A stretch of DNA of 64,000 nt from Nostoc spongiaeforme FACHB-130 (GCF_014698475.1 NZ_JACJTB010000037.1:1-64000), one strand, 5' to 3'; shown: positions 46,341 through 56,367, numbered from the stretch's first letter. The notes: a model not told the origin generated them from the sequence alone. A program made the numbers and translations.

Positions 46341-47810
46341 TTACGCCAAGTGTTGTTGGACTTTGGCGACTAATTCATTTGTCCAATGTTGGGCGAGTTC
46401 GGCATCAGCAGCTTCCACCATGACTCTGATGACTGGTTCTGTACCGGAGGCGCGGACTAAGATTCTACCACTATCACCCATTGCGGTTTCGGCGAGAGCG
46501 ATCGCATCTTGAACAGGTTGACATTCTTGCCAAGCCAAACGGCGATCGCGATCTACAACTCTGACATTCTTTAATAATTGGGGATAAGTCTGAAAGCTTT
46601 GGTCTACTAATTCACCCAAGGAAACACCAGTTTGTTTGACTAAGTTGGCTATGTGCAAGGCTGTTAATAAACCATCGCCAGTCAAGCCATAGTGTCTACA
46701 CAAAATATGACCAGATTGTTCGCCGCCCAGCATTCCCCCAGTCCGCAACATTTCGGCTTGCACATATTGATCACCAACGGCGGTACGAATCAGTTTACCA
46801 CCTTGTTGTTCCCAAGCACGTTCAAACCCTAAGTTAGCCATAACGGTGGAAACTATCAGGTTATCTGGTAGTTGTTGCTGTTGTTGCAAGTGACGACCCC
46901 ACAAATAAAGGATATAGTCGCCATTGACTTGTCTGCCTGTATTATCTACAGCTAACACGCGATCGGCATCGCCATCAAAGGCAAAACCTACATCAGCATG
47001 ATGTTCTTTAACTGCGGCTTGCAAAATATCCAGGTGAGTAGAACCACAATCAACGTTGATGCGATCGCCATCTGCGGCATTATGTAAGCAGATAACTTCT
47101 GCTCCCATTTCCATAAATACTTGCGGTGCTAAACCCACGGCTGCACCCCAAGCCAAATCTAAAACAATCTTCATTCCTTGCAGATTTCCCTCACTCTGCA
47201 ATGGTTGTTTTAAAGCTTGGCTATAATCACTCACTAACTGCTGCCGAGAATAATGTCTACCACAATTCATCCCGCCTGTAACTGCTAACTTACCACGCAA
47301 TCCGGCTTCAATTTCTGCTTGTAATGCTTGTGGTAACTTGCCACCATCGGCACCAAAAACTTTAATTCCATTGTCTTCCGGTGGGTTGTGACTGGCAGAA
47401 ATCATCACACCGCCGATCGCTTCACTCATGCTGGTAAGATAGGAAACACAAGGCGTAGGACATAAGCCCAAATACCAAACTTCGATACCTGCTGCTGTTA
47501 ACCCCGCACTCAAAGCCATTGCTAACATATCGCTAGAGTTACGCGAATCTTGTCCCAGAATTACTGGTCTTGTTTCACCTGCATGGTTCCGTAAAACTAC
47601 ACCCGTCCAAAAACCTATTTGTAAAGCCAAAGGTGCATTCAGTAATTCTCCTACCTTGCCCCGAATCCCATCTGTCCCAAACAGAGGAGTTGCTGGTAAT
47701 GATATCAAACTAAATGCCAAGTTCTCGTTCAGTGCTGTTTCTCCATGATTAGATTCTGCGACAGCAAGACCTCGGATGTTGCCTTGAGTTCGAGTTATTG
47801 ATGACACCAT
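46341..47810 (-). CDS. glmM: Phosphoglucosamine mutase
   Basis: Converts glucosamine-6-phosphate to glucosamine-1-phosphate for peptidoglycan precursors. The 489-residue alpha-D-phosphohexomutase shows [13 protein letters not shown], the phospho-Ser loop [13 protein letters not shown], the metal site [14 protein letters not shown], the sugar loop GGEQSGHI, and the phosphate site [15 protein letters not shown]. The N-terminal extension of about 45 residues before LFGTDG is typical of cyanobacterial GlmM. GTG 47828 opens the frame, but ATG 47810 (MVSSITRTQ) matches the family start. A strong terminator follows. Confidence 0.95.
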   Translation of the reverse strand: MVSSITRTQGNIRGLAVAESNHGETALNENLAFSLISLPATPLFGTDGIRGKVGELLNAPLALQIGFWTGVVLRNHAGETRPVILGQDSRNSSDMLAMALSAGLTAAGIEVWYLGLCPTPCVSYLTSMSEAIGGVMISASHNPPEDNGIKVFGADGGKLPQALQAEIEAGLRGKLAVTGGMNCGRHYSRQQLVSDYSQALKQPLQSEGNLQGMKIVLDLAWGAAVGLAPQVFMEMGAEVICLHNAADGDRINVDCGSTHLDILQAAVKEHHADVGFAFDGDADRVLAVDNTGRQVNGDYILYLWGRHLQQQQQLPDNLIVSTVMANLGFERAWEQQGGKLIRTAVGDQYVQAEMLRTGGMLGGEQSGHILCRHYGLTGDGLLTALHIANLVKQTGVSLGELVDQSFQTYPQLLKNVRVVDRDRRLAWQECQPVQDAIALAETAMGDSGRILVRASGTEPVIRVMVEAADAELAQHWTNELVAKVQQHLA

Positions 47811-47961
47811 AATATTTAAACACCCCACACCATAACACTGGAAAATTTTACTTTACTTTTTAATTGAACAAGTTCAAGTAGACTTTGCTGGAGATTAGAG
47901 GTTAGAGGTTAGTATTTTTACTCATATAGCGGTTCTTGGTTGGATGAGGTATATTTCAACC

Positions 47962-48075
47962 CCACCCCCAGCCCCTCCCCCGAAGTTTGCTCAACGGGGG
48001 GAACCCCCGCACGCAACTTCTCTCCGCAAGCGGGGAGGGGAGCGTTTGCGTTAGCAAATGCGGGGTGGGGTTCCG
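47962..48075. repeat. GC-rich palindromic repeat (family F)
   Basis: A block with several inverted segments, including CCCCACCCC...GGGGTGGGG at its ends and CAACGGGGGGAACCCCCGC inside. The 43-bp section at 47979-48021 is repeated, inverted and about 90% identical by eye, at 63571-63613. Non-coding; frames through it are artefacts. Confidence 0.65.
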
Positions 48076-48121
48076 ACTGTATACAAGCAAGTAAGAACCG
48101 CCATAACTCACTACTCAGCAC

Positions 48122-48454
48122 TTTAAATATATACTCGTTTTTCTTTTTAGAAATCTATTACCACTAGACTGAATTAAGTGAAAATCTCTAAAATTTTTCT
48201 GAGGTTTGTAAAGTTTTTATACAGAAACTCTAGCGATCGCCATTCCTGATCATAGATTTTAACCTTGATAATGAATAGAGTAGTTACTATTTTGCAGTCT
48301 GATGCAGCGTCACAAAAGTATACAATCTGCTTGCTTAAAAATTTTTAATATAAATTCTCATCAAATAGTTTTAATGTAACTTTTTAATGACCTTTCTTAG
48401 CCGTTCGTAAATCGGAACCTCGGTACATCCTTTTTCAAGGTGAGAAATTTTAAT
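48122..48454. other. Upstream region of heme oxygenase
   Basis: About 330 AT-rich bases. They should hold the ho1 promoter; a HIP1 octamer lies near 48235. No hairpin or further gene was seen. Confidence 0.4.
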
Positions 48455-49171
48455 ATGAGCAGCAATTTAGCCAGCAAGTTACGTGTCGGCACCAAAAAAG
48501 CCCATACTATGGCAGAAAATGTGGGTTTTGTCAAGTGCTTTTTAAAAGGAGTGGTAGAAAAAAGTTCCTACCGGAAATTAGTGGCTAACTTTTACTTCGT
48601 CTACTCGGCAATGGAAGAGGAGATGGAAAAGCATCGCCAACATCCCATCGTTTCTAAAATTGATTTTGCCCAACTGCACCGCAAGCGGACTCTAGAGCAA
48701 GACTTAAACTACTATTACGGTGCTAACTGGCGCGAACAAATCAAACTATCGCCAGCCGGTGAAGCTTATGTACAACGCATCCGCGAAATTTCCGCAACCG
48801 AACCAGAATTATTAATTGCTCATTCCTACACCCGTTACTTGGGTGACTTATCCGGGGGACAAATTCTCAAGAACATTGCCGTGACAGCAATGAATTTGAG
48901 CGATGGACAAGGAACGGCCTTTTATGAATTTGCCGAAATTCCTGATGAAAAAGCATTTAAAGCAAAGTATCGTCAAACATTAGACGAACTACCCATTGAT
49001 GATGCCACAGGCGATCGCATCGTGGATGAAGCCAATGCAGCCTTTGGGACGAATATGAAAATGTTCCAAGAATTAGAAGGCAACTTAATCAAAGCGATCG
49101 GTATGATGTTGTACAACAGCCTCACCCGCCGCAAGACACGCGGTAGCACTGAACTAGCTACGGCTGAGTAA
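48455..49171 (+). CDS. ho1: Heme oxygenase
   Basis: Opens heme to biliverdin IXalpha with ferredoxin as electron donor, the first step to phycobilin pigments. The 238-residue protein has the usual cyanobacterial HO1 length. The axial His is in GTKKAHTMAEN near the N-terminus. HSYTRYLGDLSGGQILKNIA is the family signature on the distal side. An upstream in-frame start at 48440 gives five extra residues; ATG 48455 (MSSNLASKLR) is preferred, with AAGGTGAG about ten bases ahead. Followed by a hairpin element at 49345. Confidence 0.96.
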   Translation: MSSNLASKLRVGTKKAHTMAENVGFVKCFLKGVVEKSSYRKLVANFYFVYSAMEEEMEKHRQHPIVSKIDFAQLHRKRTLEQDLNYYYGANWREQIKLSPAGEAYVQRIREISATEPELLIAHSYTRYLGDLSGGQILKNIAVTAMNLSDGQGTAFYEFAEIPDEKAFKAKYRQTLDELPIDDATGDRIVDEANAAFGTNMKMFQELEGNLIKAIGMMLYNSLTRRKTRGSTELATAE

Positions 49172-49344
49172 ATTAGAGAGGCTAGTACCGCTACGCGGAA
49201 GTCAAAAGTCAAAAGTCAAAAGTTAAAAAGCCCATATCAAAGGCTTTTCACTGACTTGAAATGGTATCTTTAATTTCCGCCGCTTTGTGCTAGAGGCTAG
49301 AGGCTATTTCCTCAGCACTCCAGACTCAGTAATCAAATTAAAAA

Positions 49345-49405
49345 TAGGGACAATGTTCCTATGATTGCTTTCTTGATGAAAGTAACCACAGGAAGATTGT
49401 CCCTA
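49345..49405. repeat. Inverted repeat with 16-bp ends
   Basis: TAGGGACAATGTTCCT (49345-49360) and AGGAAGATTGTCCCTA (49390-49405) are inverse complements at 15 of 16 positions. It is a 61-bp element downstream of heme oxygenase, perhaps a small MITE or a terminator. The remaining gap (49172-49581) holds AAAAGTC tandem copies and GATTTTAGATTTTAG strings only. Confidence 0.6.
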
Positions 49406-49581
49406 AATTTTGTTTATTTGCTCCAAACAGACAATTAATACCATTTTGGATTTTAGATTTTAGATTTTGGATTGCGGAATTGTTTACTGGTGAGCTTTAC
49501 AGGAATCCATTTGTCGCAATCATTTTTCAAATTGGTATAAGGTTCTCAAGAAAGGTGTAGGTGTTTAAAACCCTTACACCC

Positions 49582-50109
49582 CTATACCCCTACTATCTGT
49601 GACTGCAACAAATCTAGTTTCATCTTGAAAGAAATGCCTCCAACGCGGTTCACAGTTTCACTATGAGGGAGAACTTGCCAACCGAATCTTTGATATAGCT
49701 GCAAAGCCGGATTTGTGCTTCTAATACTGAGTGATATGGCTGGGTAAGATTTTCTGGCGACTGTGAGTAAATGAGTGAGTAATTTTGTACCTATACCTTG
49801 ATTGCGATATTCAGGGAGAGTTGCGATCGCCAGTTCCGGTGTAAAATCGTCAATATAGCCATATCCTTGATTTTCACCTGTTAATAACCTAATCCACGCT
49901 GCTCCCACAGGTTGGTCAGTGGTAGTATGAATAGCAACGAAGCCTAAATCATCTTTGCGTCCCCAACCTTGAACATATCTAGCCAAATCAGGATTATTCA
50001 TTGCATCCTGAATGGTTTTACCTTCTTGTTGTATGTGTGCCGCTTCGCACAGCATTTGCCATAAAAAAGGTTCATCTTCGGGCGAGAGGAGACGAATCGA
50101 ATCATCCAT
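49582..50109 (-). CDS. GNAT family N-acetyltransferase
   Basis: A 175-residue acetyl-CoA-dependent acetyltransferase. The acetyl-CoA loop is in LPEYRNQGIGTKLLTHLL (the R/Q-x-x-G-x-G/A motif, about 112-130), followed by ISLSIRSTNPALQLYQRFGWQVL, the usual C-terminal GNAT element. The N-terminal part (RLLSPEDEPFLWQMLCEAAHIQQEG) resembles a group of uncharacterised bacterial GNATs. Substrate unknown. It stands alone on the minus strand. Confidence 0.88.
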   Translation of the reverse strand: MDDSIRLLSPEDEPFLWQMLCEAAHIQQEGKTIQDAMNNPDLARYVQGWGRKDDLGFVAIHTTTDQPVGAAWIRLLTGENQGYGYIDDFTPELAIATLPEYRNQGIGTKLLTHLLTVARKSYPAISLSIRSTNPALQLYQRFGWQVLPHSETVNRVGGISFKMKLDLLQSQIVGV

Positions 50110-50301
50110 ATTCTAAATTTGCTGATGGTAGAATGCTGCGATTACTAAAAAAATACTATAACTTGATATGATAGCCTGTACCTTAAAAGCATTAACCATG
50201 TGTGGCAATCATTTCTCCCAGCGTCGCCATTGCCTTATACTATTATTTTTTCAATTAAAATCTGAATCTGCTGAAAATAGTCTTCAATCAACAAGATAAC
50301 C

Positions 50302-51342
50302 ATGAAAATTTATCGGGAAGATTTAGATTGGGCGGTTTCCCAAGGCTTAATTACGGCAGAACAAGCCAATGCGTTGTGGAATGCACTTTCCATGCGTAAT
50401 AGTGAACGCCCACAATTTAATTTTGTCAATGTTAGTTATTACTTTGGGGCATTAATTGTGATCTCAGCTATGACATGGTTCATGACATTAGCATGGGAAT
50501 CATTTGGTGGCGGTGGGATTTTTTTGTTAGCCAGTATTTATGCCTTATGCTTTGTACTTGCAGGAAGCAATCTTTGGTGGCGACAACAGATGAAAATTCC
50601 TGGAGGTTTGCTATTTACCATTGCCGTTTCCTTGACTCCTTTAGCAATTTACGGACTGCAACGTGCAACAGGATTTTGGCTTCAAGATAACCCCGGTACA
50701 TATCAAGATTTTTATACTTGGATTAAAGGCAGTTGGTTTTTGATGGAATTAGGAACTATCATCGCAGGTTTAATTGCCATCAAGTTTGTGCGGTTTCCCT
50801 TTTTAATCGCTCCCATTGCTTTTTCTCTGTATTTTATGTCTATGGATATCGCACCATTATTATTTGGGGAAAAAAACTACAATTGGCAGCTAAGGCTATC
50901 TGTTTCCGTGTGGTTTGGTATTGCTTGTATTGTGATTGCTTATCTAGTAGATATCCGCACTCGTAGACGCGATGGAGATTATGCTTTTTGGTTATATTTT
51001 TTTGGGTTACTTGCCTTTTGGTGGGGTCTAACTTTAATGGGCGACAGTAATGAATTGCAAAAATTCATCTATTGTTTGATTAATTTAGGTTTAATATTGT
51101 TGTCGGTATTGTTAAGACGAAAAGTATTTATTGTGTTTGGGGGGATGGGTGTTTTTGGTTATTTAGGACACCTGGCTTACAGCATCTTTAAAAATGCCAT
51201 ATTATTTCCCTTTGCGCTCACAGTTTTAGGAATATTTATCATCTATTTAGGAACTGTATATCAACGCAATAGTAGGAAGATTGAAGTCTTTCTAGAACGT
51301 TTATTACCAGATAATATGAGACGCTTTTTACCCAGAGAGTAA
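50302..51342 (+). CDS. DUF2157 integral membrane protein
   Basis: A 346-residue protein. A short N-terminal helical segment (DLDWAVSQGLITAEQANALWNAL, the DUF2157 signature) is followed by about nine or ten hydrophobic spans, such as YYFGALIVISAMTWFMTLAW and FLLASIYALCFVLAGSNLWW. The end is basic (RNSRKIEVFLERLLPDNMRRFLPRE). No function is established for the family. ATG 50302. The next gene lies over 300 bp away, so it is probably monocistronic. Confidence 0.8.
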   Translation: MKIYREDLDWAVSQGLITAEQANALWNALSMRNSERPQFNFVNVSYYFGALIVISAMTWFMTLAWESFGGGGIFLLASIYALCFVLAGSNLWWRQQMKIPGGLLFTIAVSLTPLAIYGLQRATGFWLQDNPGTYQDFYTWIKGSWFLMELGTIIAGLIAIKFVRFPFLIAPIAFSLYFMSMDIAPLLFGEKNYNWQLRLSVSVWFGIACIVIAYLVDIRTRRRDGDYAFWLYFFGLLAFWWGLTLMGDSNELQKFIYCLINLGLILLSVLLRRKVFIVFGGMGVFGYLGHLAYSIFKNAILFPFALTVLGIFIIYLGTVYQRNSRKIEVFLERLLPDNMRRFLPRE

Positions 51343-51671
51343 TAATTTTTTGTCAAGATAGCAAGCCCTACGTAAGCCCCCGGAATTGAGTGATACGGAA
51401 CACCGAAGTTTTTTGTTCAGGACTTCAGCACAAAGATTGTCTTTTATTCAGAGTTGTAATTCGATAAAATTACCAAGCCGAAGCAGTAGGAACAGCGAAT
51501 GGAGAGATGAACATTAACTAGTACAGGTTGGCGTAAATAAACAGACCATAAGGAATTGCTAAAAGGCTCGTGGTATCACTGTTCTTTCTTTTTCCTTTTG
51601 ACCTTTTACTTTTACCTTTTTGTACTAGCCATTCCCTATTCCTTCTTCCCCATTTCCCTTGAATTAATAAC
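51343..51671. other. Intergenic region before the CobW GTPase gene
   Basis: 329 bases with a pyrimidine-rich run (CTTTCTTTTTCCTTTTGACC, near 51585) and little else. No frame, clear hairpin or zinc-responsive (Zur-type) palindrome could be confirmed by eye. Confidence 0.4.
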
Positions 51672-52712
51672 ATGGCAACAAAAATCCCCGTTACAGTCAT
51701 TACAGGCTTCTTAGGTAGTGGTAAAACCAGCCTAATTCGCCACCTCTTACAAAATAACCAAGGTCGTCGCATTGCCGTATTAGTCAACGAATTTGGCGAA
51801 TTGGGTATTGATGGCGAGTTGTTGAAATCTTGTCAAATCTGCCCCGAAGATGAAACTGGCGGGAGTAATATTTTTGAGTTAACCAATGGCTGCTTGTGCT
51901 GTACAGTGCAGGAAGAGTTTTATCCCACAATGCAAGAGTTAATCAAGCGCCGGGACAACATCGACTGCATTGTGATTGAAACATCTGGGTTAGCTTTACC
52001 GAAACCACTAGTTAAAGCCTTTCGTTGGCAAGAAATTCGCAACGCTGCCACAGTAGATGCAGTGATTACTGTAGTAGATTGTGCAGCAGTAGCGGCTGGG
52101 ACATTTGCCAGTGATTTAGAAGCGATCGCCGCCCAACGCCAAGCAGATGATAGCCTAGAACATGAGACACCCTTGCAAGAGTTATTTGAAGACCAACTCG
52201 CCTGTGCAGACTTAGTAGTGTTGAGTAAAACTGACTTAGTAGATGCAGAAACTAAATCACAAGTAGAGCAATTAGTCAAACAAGAATTGCCCAGAGTTGT
52301 GAAAATGGTCGAGAGCGATCGCGGTCAAATCGATCCAGCCCTATTATTAGGATTACAAGCCGCCGTCGAAGACAACTTAGATAGCCGTCCCAGCCATCAC
52401 GACAGCGAAGAAGACCACGACCACGACGACGAAATCACCTCCACACACGTCATTTTAGACCGCGCCTTCGACCCAGAAAAACTCCAACAACAGTTGCAAA
52501 ATCTGGTAGATCAACAAGAAATTTACCGCATCAAAGGCTTTGTTGCAGTTCCGAATAAACCCATGCGCCTAGTATTACAAGGCGTAGGAAACCGCTTTGA
52601 AAAATTTTATGACCGTCCTTGGCAAACAACAGAAACAAGACAAACTCGCTTAGTCTTTATCGGTCGTGATTTGAACTCCACAGAAATAGAATCGCAACTT
52701 GTAGCCTTGTAG
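51672..52712 (+). CDS. CobW/COG0523 family G3E GTPase (metallochaperone)
   Basis: A 346-residue G3E GTPase. G1 is GFLGSGKTS (about 12-20), the metal motif CxCC is Cys74-Leu-Cys76-Cys77 (TNGCLCCTVQ), and the G4-type motif is LSKTDLVD. A His/Asp/Glu-rich stretch (HHDSEEDHDHDDE, about 240-253) should bind zinc or cobalt. The C-terminal CobW_C domain follows. Members insert metals or serve cobalamin synthesis or zinc supply; which one applies is not shown. The ABA4-like gene follows about 120 bp later on the same strand. Confidence 0.9.
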   Translation: MATKIPVTVITGFLGSGKTSLIRHLLQNNQGRRIAVLVNEFGELGIDGELLKSCQICPEDETGGSNIFELTNGCLCCTVQEEFYPTMQELIKRRDNIDCIVIETSGLALPKPLVKAFRWQEIRNAATVDAVITVVDCAAVAAGTFASDLEAIAAQRQADDSLEHETPLQELFEDQLACADLVVLSKTDLVDAETKSQVEQLVKQELPRVVKMVESDRGQIDPALLLGLQAAVEDNLDSRPSHHDSEEDHDHDDEITSTHVILDRAFDPEKLQQQLQNLVDQQEIYRIKGFVAVPNKPMRLVLQGVGNRFEKFYDRPWQTTETRQTRLVFIGRDLNSTEIESQLVAL

Positions 52713-52832
52713 ATTACTCTAATTTTGCTATTTAAAGTAGTTAGGCTTGTCTACCTTGCCTCCCTTGCCTCCCTTGTCACCACATCAAACAATACCTTCT
52801 TAATTCCAAACCCTAACCTCTCACCTTCTTCT

Positions 52833-53297
52833 ATGACCATCTCCCAATTATTTGACATTGCCAATTTATTCGTTTTACCCTTTTGGGCATTGATAATTCT
52901 CCTACCCAATTGGAAAGTTACAAAGCGAATTATGGAATCATATATTCCATTTGTCCCTTTAGCTGGAGCATATTTGTATTTATTTATTACCAGCATTACT
53001 CCAGAAAATGCCCAAGCTTTATCTAATCCCCAATTAGCGGATATTGCTCGATTTTTTGCCGATGAAAAAGCTGCTGCCACAGGTTGGATTCATTTTTTAG
53101 TCATGGATTTGTTCGTTGGCAGATTTATCTACTGGGAAGGTCAAAAAACTGGAGTTTGGACAATTCATTCCCTGATACTTTGTTTATTTGCTGGGCCGAT
53201 GGGAGTGTTATCTCATATCATCACAACTTGGATTACCAAAGCAATTTCTCCCAAATTACCAGAAAATCAAGCAGCGATATCATCTTCTGGTAATTAG
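52833..53297 (+). CDS. ABA4-like (DUF4281) membrane protein
   Basis: A 154-residue protein with about four membrane spans. The order ISQLFDIANLFVLPFWALIILLPNW, ESYIPFVPLAGAYLYLFI, then GWIHFLVMDLFVGRFIYWEGQKTG and FAGPMGVLSHIITTWI matches the ABA4 family. In plants ABA4 is needed for neoxanthin formation; the bacterial role is unknown. An upstream in-frame start at 52725 exists, but ATG 52833 gives the family N-terminus; the region between holds CTCCCTTGCC tandem repeats and is unlikely to be coding. Confidence 0.85.
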   Translation: MTISQLFDIANLFVLPFWALIILLPNWKVTKRIMESYIPFVPLAGAYLYLFITSITPENAQALSNPQLADIARFFADEKAAATGWIHFLVMDLFVGRFIYWEGQKTGVWTIHSLILCLFAGPMGVLSHIITTWITKAISPKLPENQAAISSSGN

Positions 53298-53381
53298 AAT
53301 AGAACTCCTAAAAAACACAGGGTGTATGTAGCGAAAACTCTTATACCAATTTAATCCGAATTTGCATCCTATAAATCTTGT

Positions 53382-53405
53382 AGAGACGTTGTATATAACG
53401 TCTCT
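53382..53405. repeat. 9-bp perfect hairpin
   Basis: AGAGACGTT and AACGTCTCT pair perfectly around GTATAT. Downstream of the ABA4-like gene; a possible terminator, but with CTCCC rather than T after it. Confidence 0.5.
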
Positions 53406-53467
53406 CTCCCTTGTCTACCCTGTCTCCCTTATCTTTGTTGTTCACATATCAACTAGAACTCCTATAT

Positions 53468-54007
53468 TCAGCGTTTCACAATGACTAAAGTTCCTGGCTT
53501 TGTCCAGTTGTACAATTTCCGCGCTTGCTTGACTGGCAAATTCACGCAACCGTGGCTGACGGGAGTACCGAAACGATTATGCCAATAAGCACCATGAATT
53601 GCATAGCCTTCATAAAAATACATTGCATAAGGAACATCAGGGATGTCGTAGCCTCTACCCCGCATTCGGTTAGTGCGATACTTTGACTGAATATGAAATC
53701 TACCGATGGGTGTAGGGGTGGCTCGTTTGCCAGTGGATACAGGGAAGGAATAAACTAGCTTTTGACCATCCCAGGCACGTAAACGCTGCTGAGATAAGTC
53801 AATTTCAATGCGGCGAGTTTGAGATAGTTGCCGACTGTCAGAGATTTGGATGTTGTTGTTATTGAGTGAGGCGGCTGTCGCTATCACAGAATTGGGGTCA
53901 GCCGTTGTTGGTAGCGCCGAGGACAAAAAAGTTGCTAACAGTAGCGCCACACCTGTACAAAAATTTCCTGAGCGACGAATTCCAACATTAGTAGTTCGGG
54001 TTCGCAT
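53468..54007 (-). CDS. L,D-transpeptidase (YkuD domain)
   Basis: A 179-residue exported enzyme that makes or edits 3-3 peptidoglycan cross-links or attaches proteins to the wall. The N-terminus (RRSGNFCTGVALLLATFLSSALPTTA) is a signal peptide. The YkuD domain (about 65-178) begins RRIEIDLSQQRLRAWDGQ and includes PTPIGRFHIQSK, the first catalytic-site His in YAIHGAYW and the nucleophile motif SHGCVNLP. ATG 54007. Confidence 0.92.
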   Translation of the reverse strand: MRTRTTNVGIRRSGNFCTGVALLLATFLSSALPTTADPNSVIATAASLNNNNIQISDSRQLSQTRRIEIDLSQQRLRAWDGQKLVYSFPVSTGKRATPTPIGRFHIQSKYRTNRMRGRGYDIPDVPYAMYFYEGYAIHGAYWHNRFGTPVSHGCVNLPVKQARKLYNWTKPGTLVIVKR

Positions 54008-54590
54008 TCTGCATCACCTTCTAACAACGCAAAAAATATTGTTGTAGTTTTGATAAACACTACAAATTGCCAAAACAATTCCTAGTTGTTTATGCAGTAT
54101 CTACAAGGATGATCTGCCAATCCACCAACACCAGTATCAGGTGAGACTAATATAGTGGCTACGTACCAAGGTTGTATCTTGTTGCTAGGTCTGAAGGAGT
54201 AGGAATGTGAGGGTTTTCATAACTTCTATCTATACATTTCTATACCTTTGTGCCTAGAAGAGATTAAACCTCTCGCTGCTGAGTTCTCTCAACTGAGTTG
54301 GAGTATTGACAGTGATTTATTTCACTTTGTAAGTTGAAAACGTGCAAACTACTAAATTGCGATATTTGCACTTGTAATTTTTCCCAGGACTTACGCAAAC
54401 AGAGATAAGCTGACTAGAGTAATCTAGTTTCTATTTATAACTTCAAGTTAAGTGATAATAATTCCGGAGCGTGGCTATTGTAATGTCTTGATTTGCTGTC
54501 ATTACAACGTGCAGAGAGCTGGCAGTGTAAATATTTTACTTTAGTTTACGAATTAGCTCTCAGGTGTACTGAATCAATCATCTCTAATTT
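54008..54590. other. Intergenic region between the subtilase and L,D-transpeptidase genes
   Basis: 583 bases. They should contain the L,D-transpeptidase promoter near 54010-54100. A solitary family B end (AGGACTTACGCA) lies at 54386-54397. TGTAATG...CATTACA arms near 54478-54507 could form a hairpin that ends the subtilase message. No additional gene was seen. Confidence 0.45.
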
Positions 54591-56075
54591 CTAATTTTTA
54601 CCATTAGAGAAGCCTAAAAATCTGCGATACTCTTCTAGTTGCCTTTGAATTTGATCTAGTTGTTCTAAAAATTTACCTAGCTGACCATTATTACCATTGG
54701 TTGGGTTATTATTGGGAGTCTCTTCATCGGTACTGTTGTAGCTCTGAATACCTATACTGTCATTGTAGTAGTGGAACTGTAAGCTAGTTGCTGAATTAAT
54801 TGCGTTGTTTTGATGATTGATTTTAGCGGGAGAGGTGATTTCCGAAACAGAGTGATGATCAACGCTGAAATTAGTAGCAGAGATTTGATAATTAGATGAT
54901 GCTAGTACAGATTTTACTATTGAGCTAGTGCTAATTGAATCAATCTGAGAACTAGGAGTGGCAGCCTGAGTATTATTTCCGGCTGTTTCTGTAATAATTT
55001 GCCGCACTTGTGTAGGAGTTAGACTACGGTTAGCACTCAACATCAATGCAACTACCCCAGCTACATGAGGAGTCGCCATAGACGTGCCACTGTAAGAAGC
55101 ATACTGATTATTCGGCACTGTTGAATAAACATCCACACCTGGGGCTGTCACATAAGCCAATTCATTTGTCCCAGAACGATTAGAAAAATTAGCCAAGCTA
55201 TTATTTCTATCGACTGCGCCCACAGCAATTCCTGTATTTTTAGCATAACGGGCTGGGTAGTTTGGTTGAGAACCACCATCATTACCAGCCGCCATCACCA
55301 CAACTACGCCTTTACTATTGGCATACTCAACCGCATTTTGCAGAGTCTTGTTAGAAAAACTACCACCTAGGCTGAGGTTAATCACATTAGCACCATTATT
55401 CGCTGCATAATAAATGCCGTTGGCTATAGCACTATACGAACCAGAACCAGATTCATTTAACACTTTCACTGGCATAATTTTGGCATTATAAGCAATGCCA
55501 GTTACACCATAGTTATTTTTCTCGCCAGCAATAGTTCCAGAAACATGAGTACCGTGTCCGTTTTGGTCTAAGGTGTTGTTGTTGTTATTGACAAAATTCC
55601 AACCCCGGACATCATCAACATAACCATTGCCATCATCATCTATGCCATTACCAGCAATTTCTTTCGTATTAGTCCAAATATTATTTTTTAGATCCTCATG
55701 GTTGTAATCAACCCCAGTATCGATCACGGCGACAACAACACCCTTACCTGTATACCCATTATTCCAAGCTTCTGGAGCATTTACAAGGTCAGCGCCCCAA
55801 TTATTTCCCCCCGAATTTGGAACATCTGCAAAGGTATTTTTACCTGCAGCTTTAGCCACGGCCGCCGCCGCATTTACTAACCCATATCCTGTAGTAGAAC
55901 TATAGTTTTTAGTAGTTGCTGTAGTTATTTTTGCATTGCTCGGTTGGTAATAACTACTGCTACTAAGATAAGAATTATATTGATTTTTATTGTCGAAACT
56001 ATCTGCTGAGGAGAGCAGTTGAGAGTTTAGCCCGTTATGAGAAAGTAATGCTTTACTAGTATCATTAATGGGCAT
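54591..56075 (-). CDS. Subtilisin-like serine protease (S8)
   Basis: A 494-residue subtilase. The catalytic triad is Asp119 (AVIDTGVD), His174 (GHGTHVSG) and Ser332 (GTSMATPHVAG), with oxyanion Asn265 (AAGNDGG). An Asp/Asn-rich loop (GNGIDDDGNGYVDD, about 142-155) should bind calcium. Before the catalytic domain there is a Ser/Tyr/Asn-rich region and a GYGLVNAAAAVAKAAG segment that resembles the motif normally found at the end of an S8 domain. The C-terminus is low complexity and then a helix (LGKFLEQLDQIQRQLEEYRRFLG). No signal peptide is visible. It resembles the calcium-dependent proteases of filamentous cyanobacteria. Confidence 0.92.
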   Translation of the reverse strand: MPINDTSKALLSHNGLNSQLLSSADSFDNKNQYNSYLSSSSYYQPSNAKITTATTKNYSSTTGYGLVNAAAAVAKAAGKNTFADVPNSGGNNWGADLVNAPEAWNNGYTGKGVVVAVIDTGVDYNHEDLKNNIWTNTKEIAGNGIDDDGNGYVDDVRGWNFVNNNNNTLDQNGHGTHVSGTIAGEKNNYGVTGIAYNAKIMPVKVLNESGSGSYSAIANGIYYAANNGANVINLSLGGSFSNKTLQNAVEYANSKGVVVVMAAGNDGGSQPNYPARYAKNTGIAVGAVDRNNSLANFSNRSGTNELAYVTAPGVDVYSTVPNNQYASYSGTSMATPHVAGVVALMLSANRSLTPTQVRQIITETAGNNTQAATPSSQIDSISTSSIVKSVLASSNYQISATNFSVDHHSVSEITSPAKINHQNNAINSATSLQFHYYNDSIGIQSYNSTDEETPNNNPTNGNNGQLGKFLEQLDQIQRQLEEYRRFLGFSNGKN

Positions 56076-56256
56076 AAGTATTTTCTCCTCAAATAAAGTT
56101 AGAATTCCATATTTTTGACAGCATTAACTGTTAAAACCTTGGACTTCAGGTTTTAAGCAGTAAATTTACCGTCCTTGCCAATAATTACTATGGAATTAAA
56201 TAGCAAAATGCTGTTTTTTTTACAAAAAAATATTAAATATAATTTAATTATTCATG

Positions 56257-56278
56257 CTTGTTTTTAGCTAAAAACAAG
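56257..56278. repeat. 22-bp perfect palindrome upstream of the subtilase gene
   Basis: The arms CTTGTTTTTAG and CTAAAAACAAG meet with no spacer, giving a perfect 22-bp dyad about 180 bp upstream of the subtilase start. It could be an operator or a hairpin. Its surroundings are very AT-rich. Confidence 0.5.
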
Positions 56279-56367
56279 TTTGAGTAAGGATCAGACAAAA
56301 TTATATTTTCAGAAATTAATAGATAAATGCCGATAAAAAATGATAGTTCGTTGATATTTATCTGACT

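Noticed and set aside
47940-48167. 75-codon frame (and a minus-strand 67-codon frame) in the glmM-ho1 gap
   Set aside because: Both run through the GC-rich family F repeat and have repeat-derived composition.
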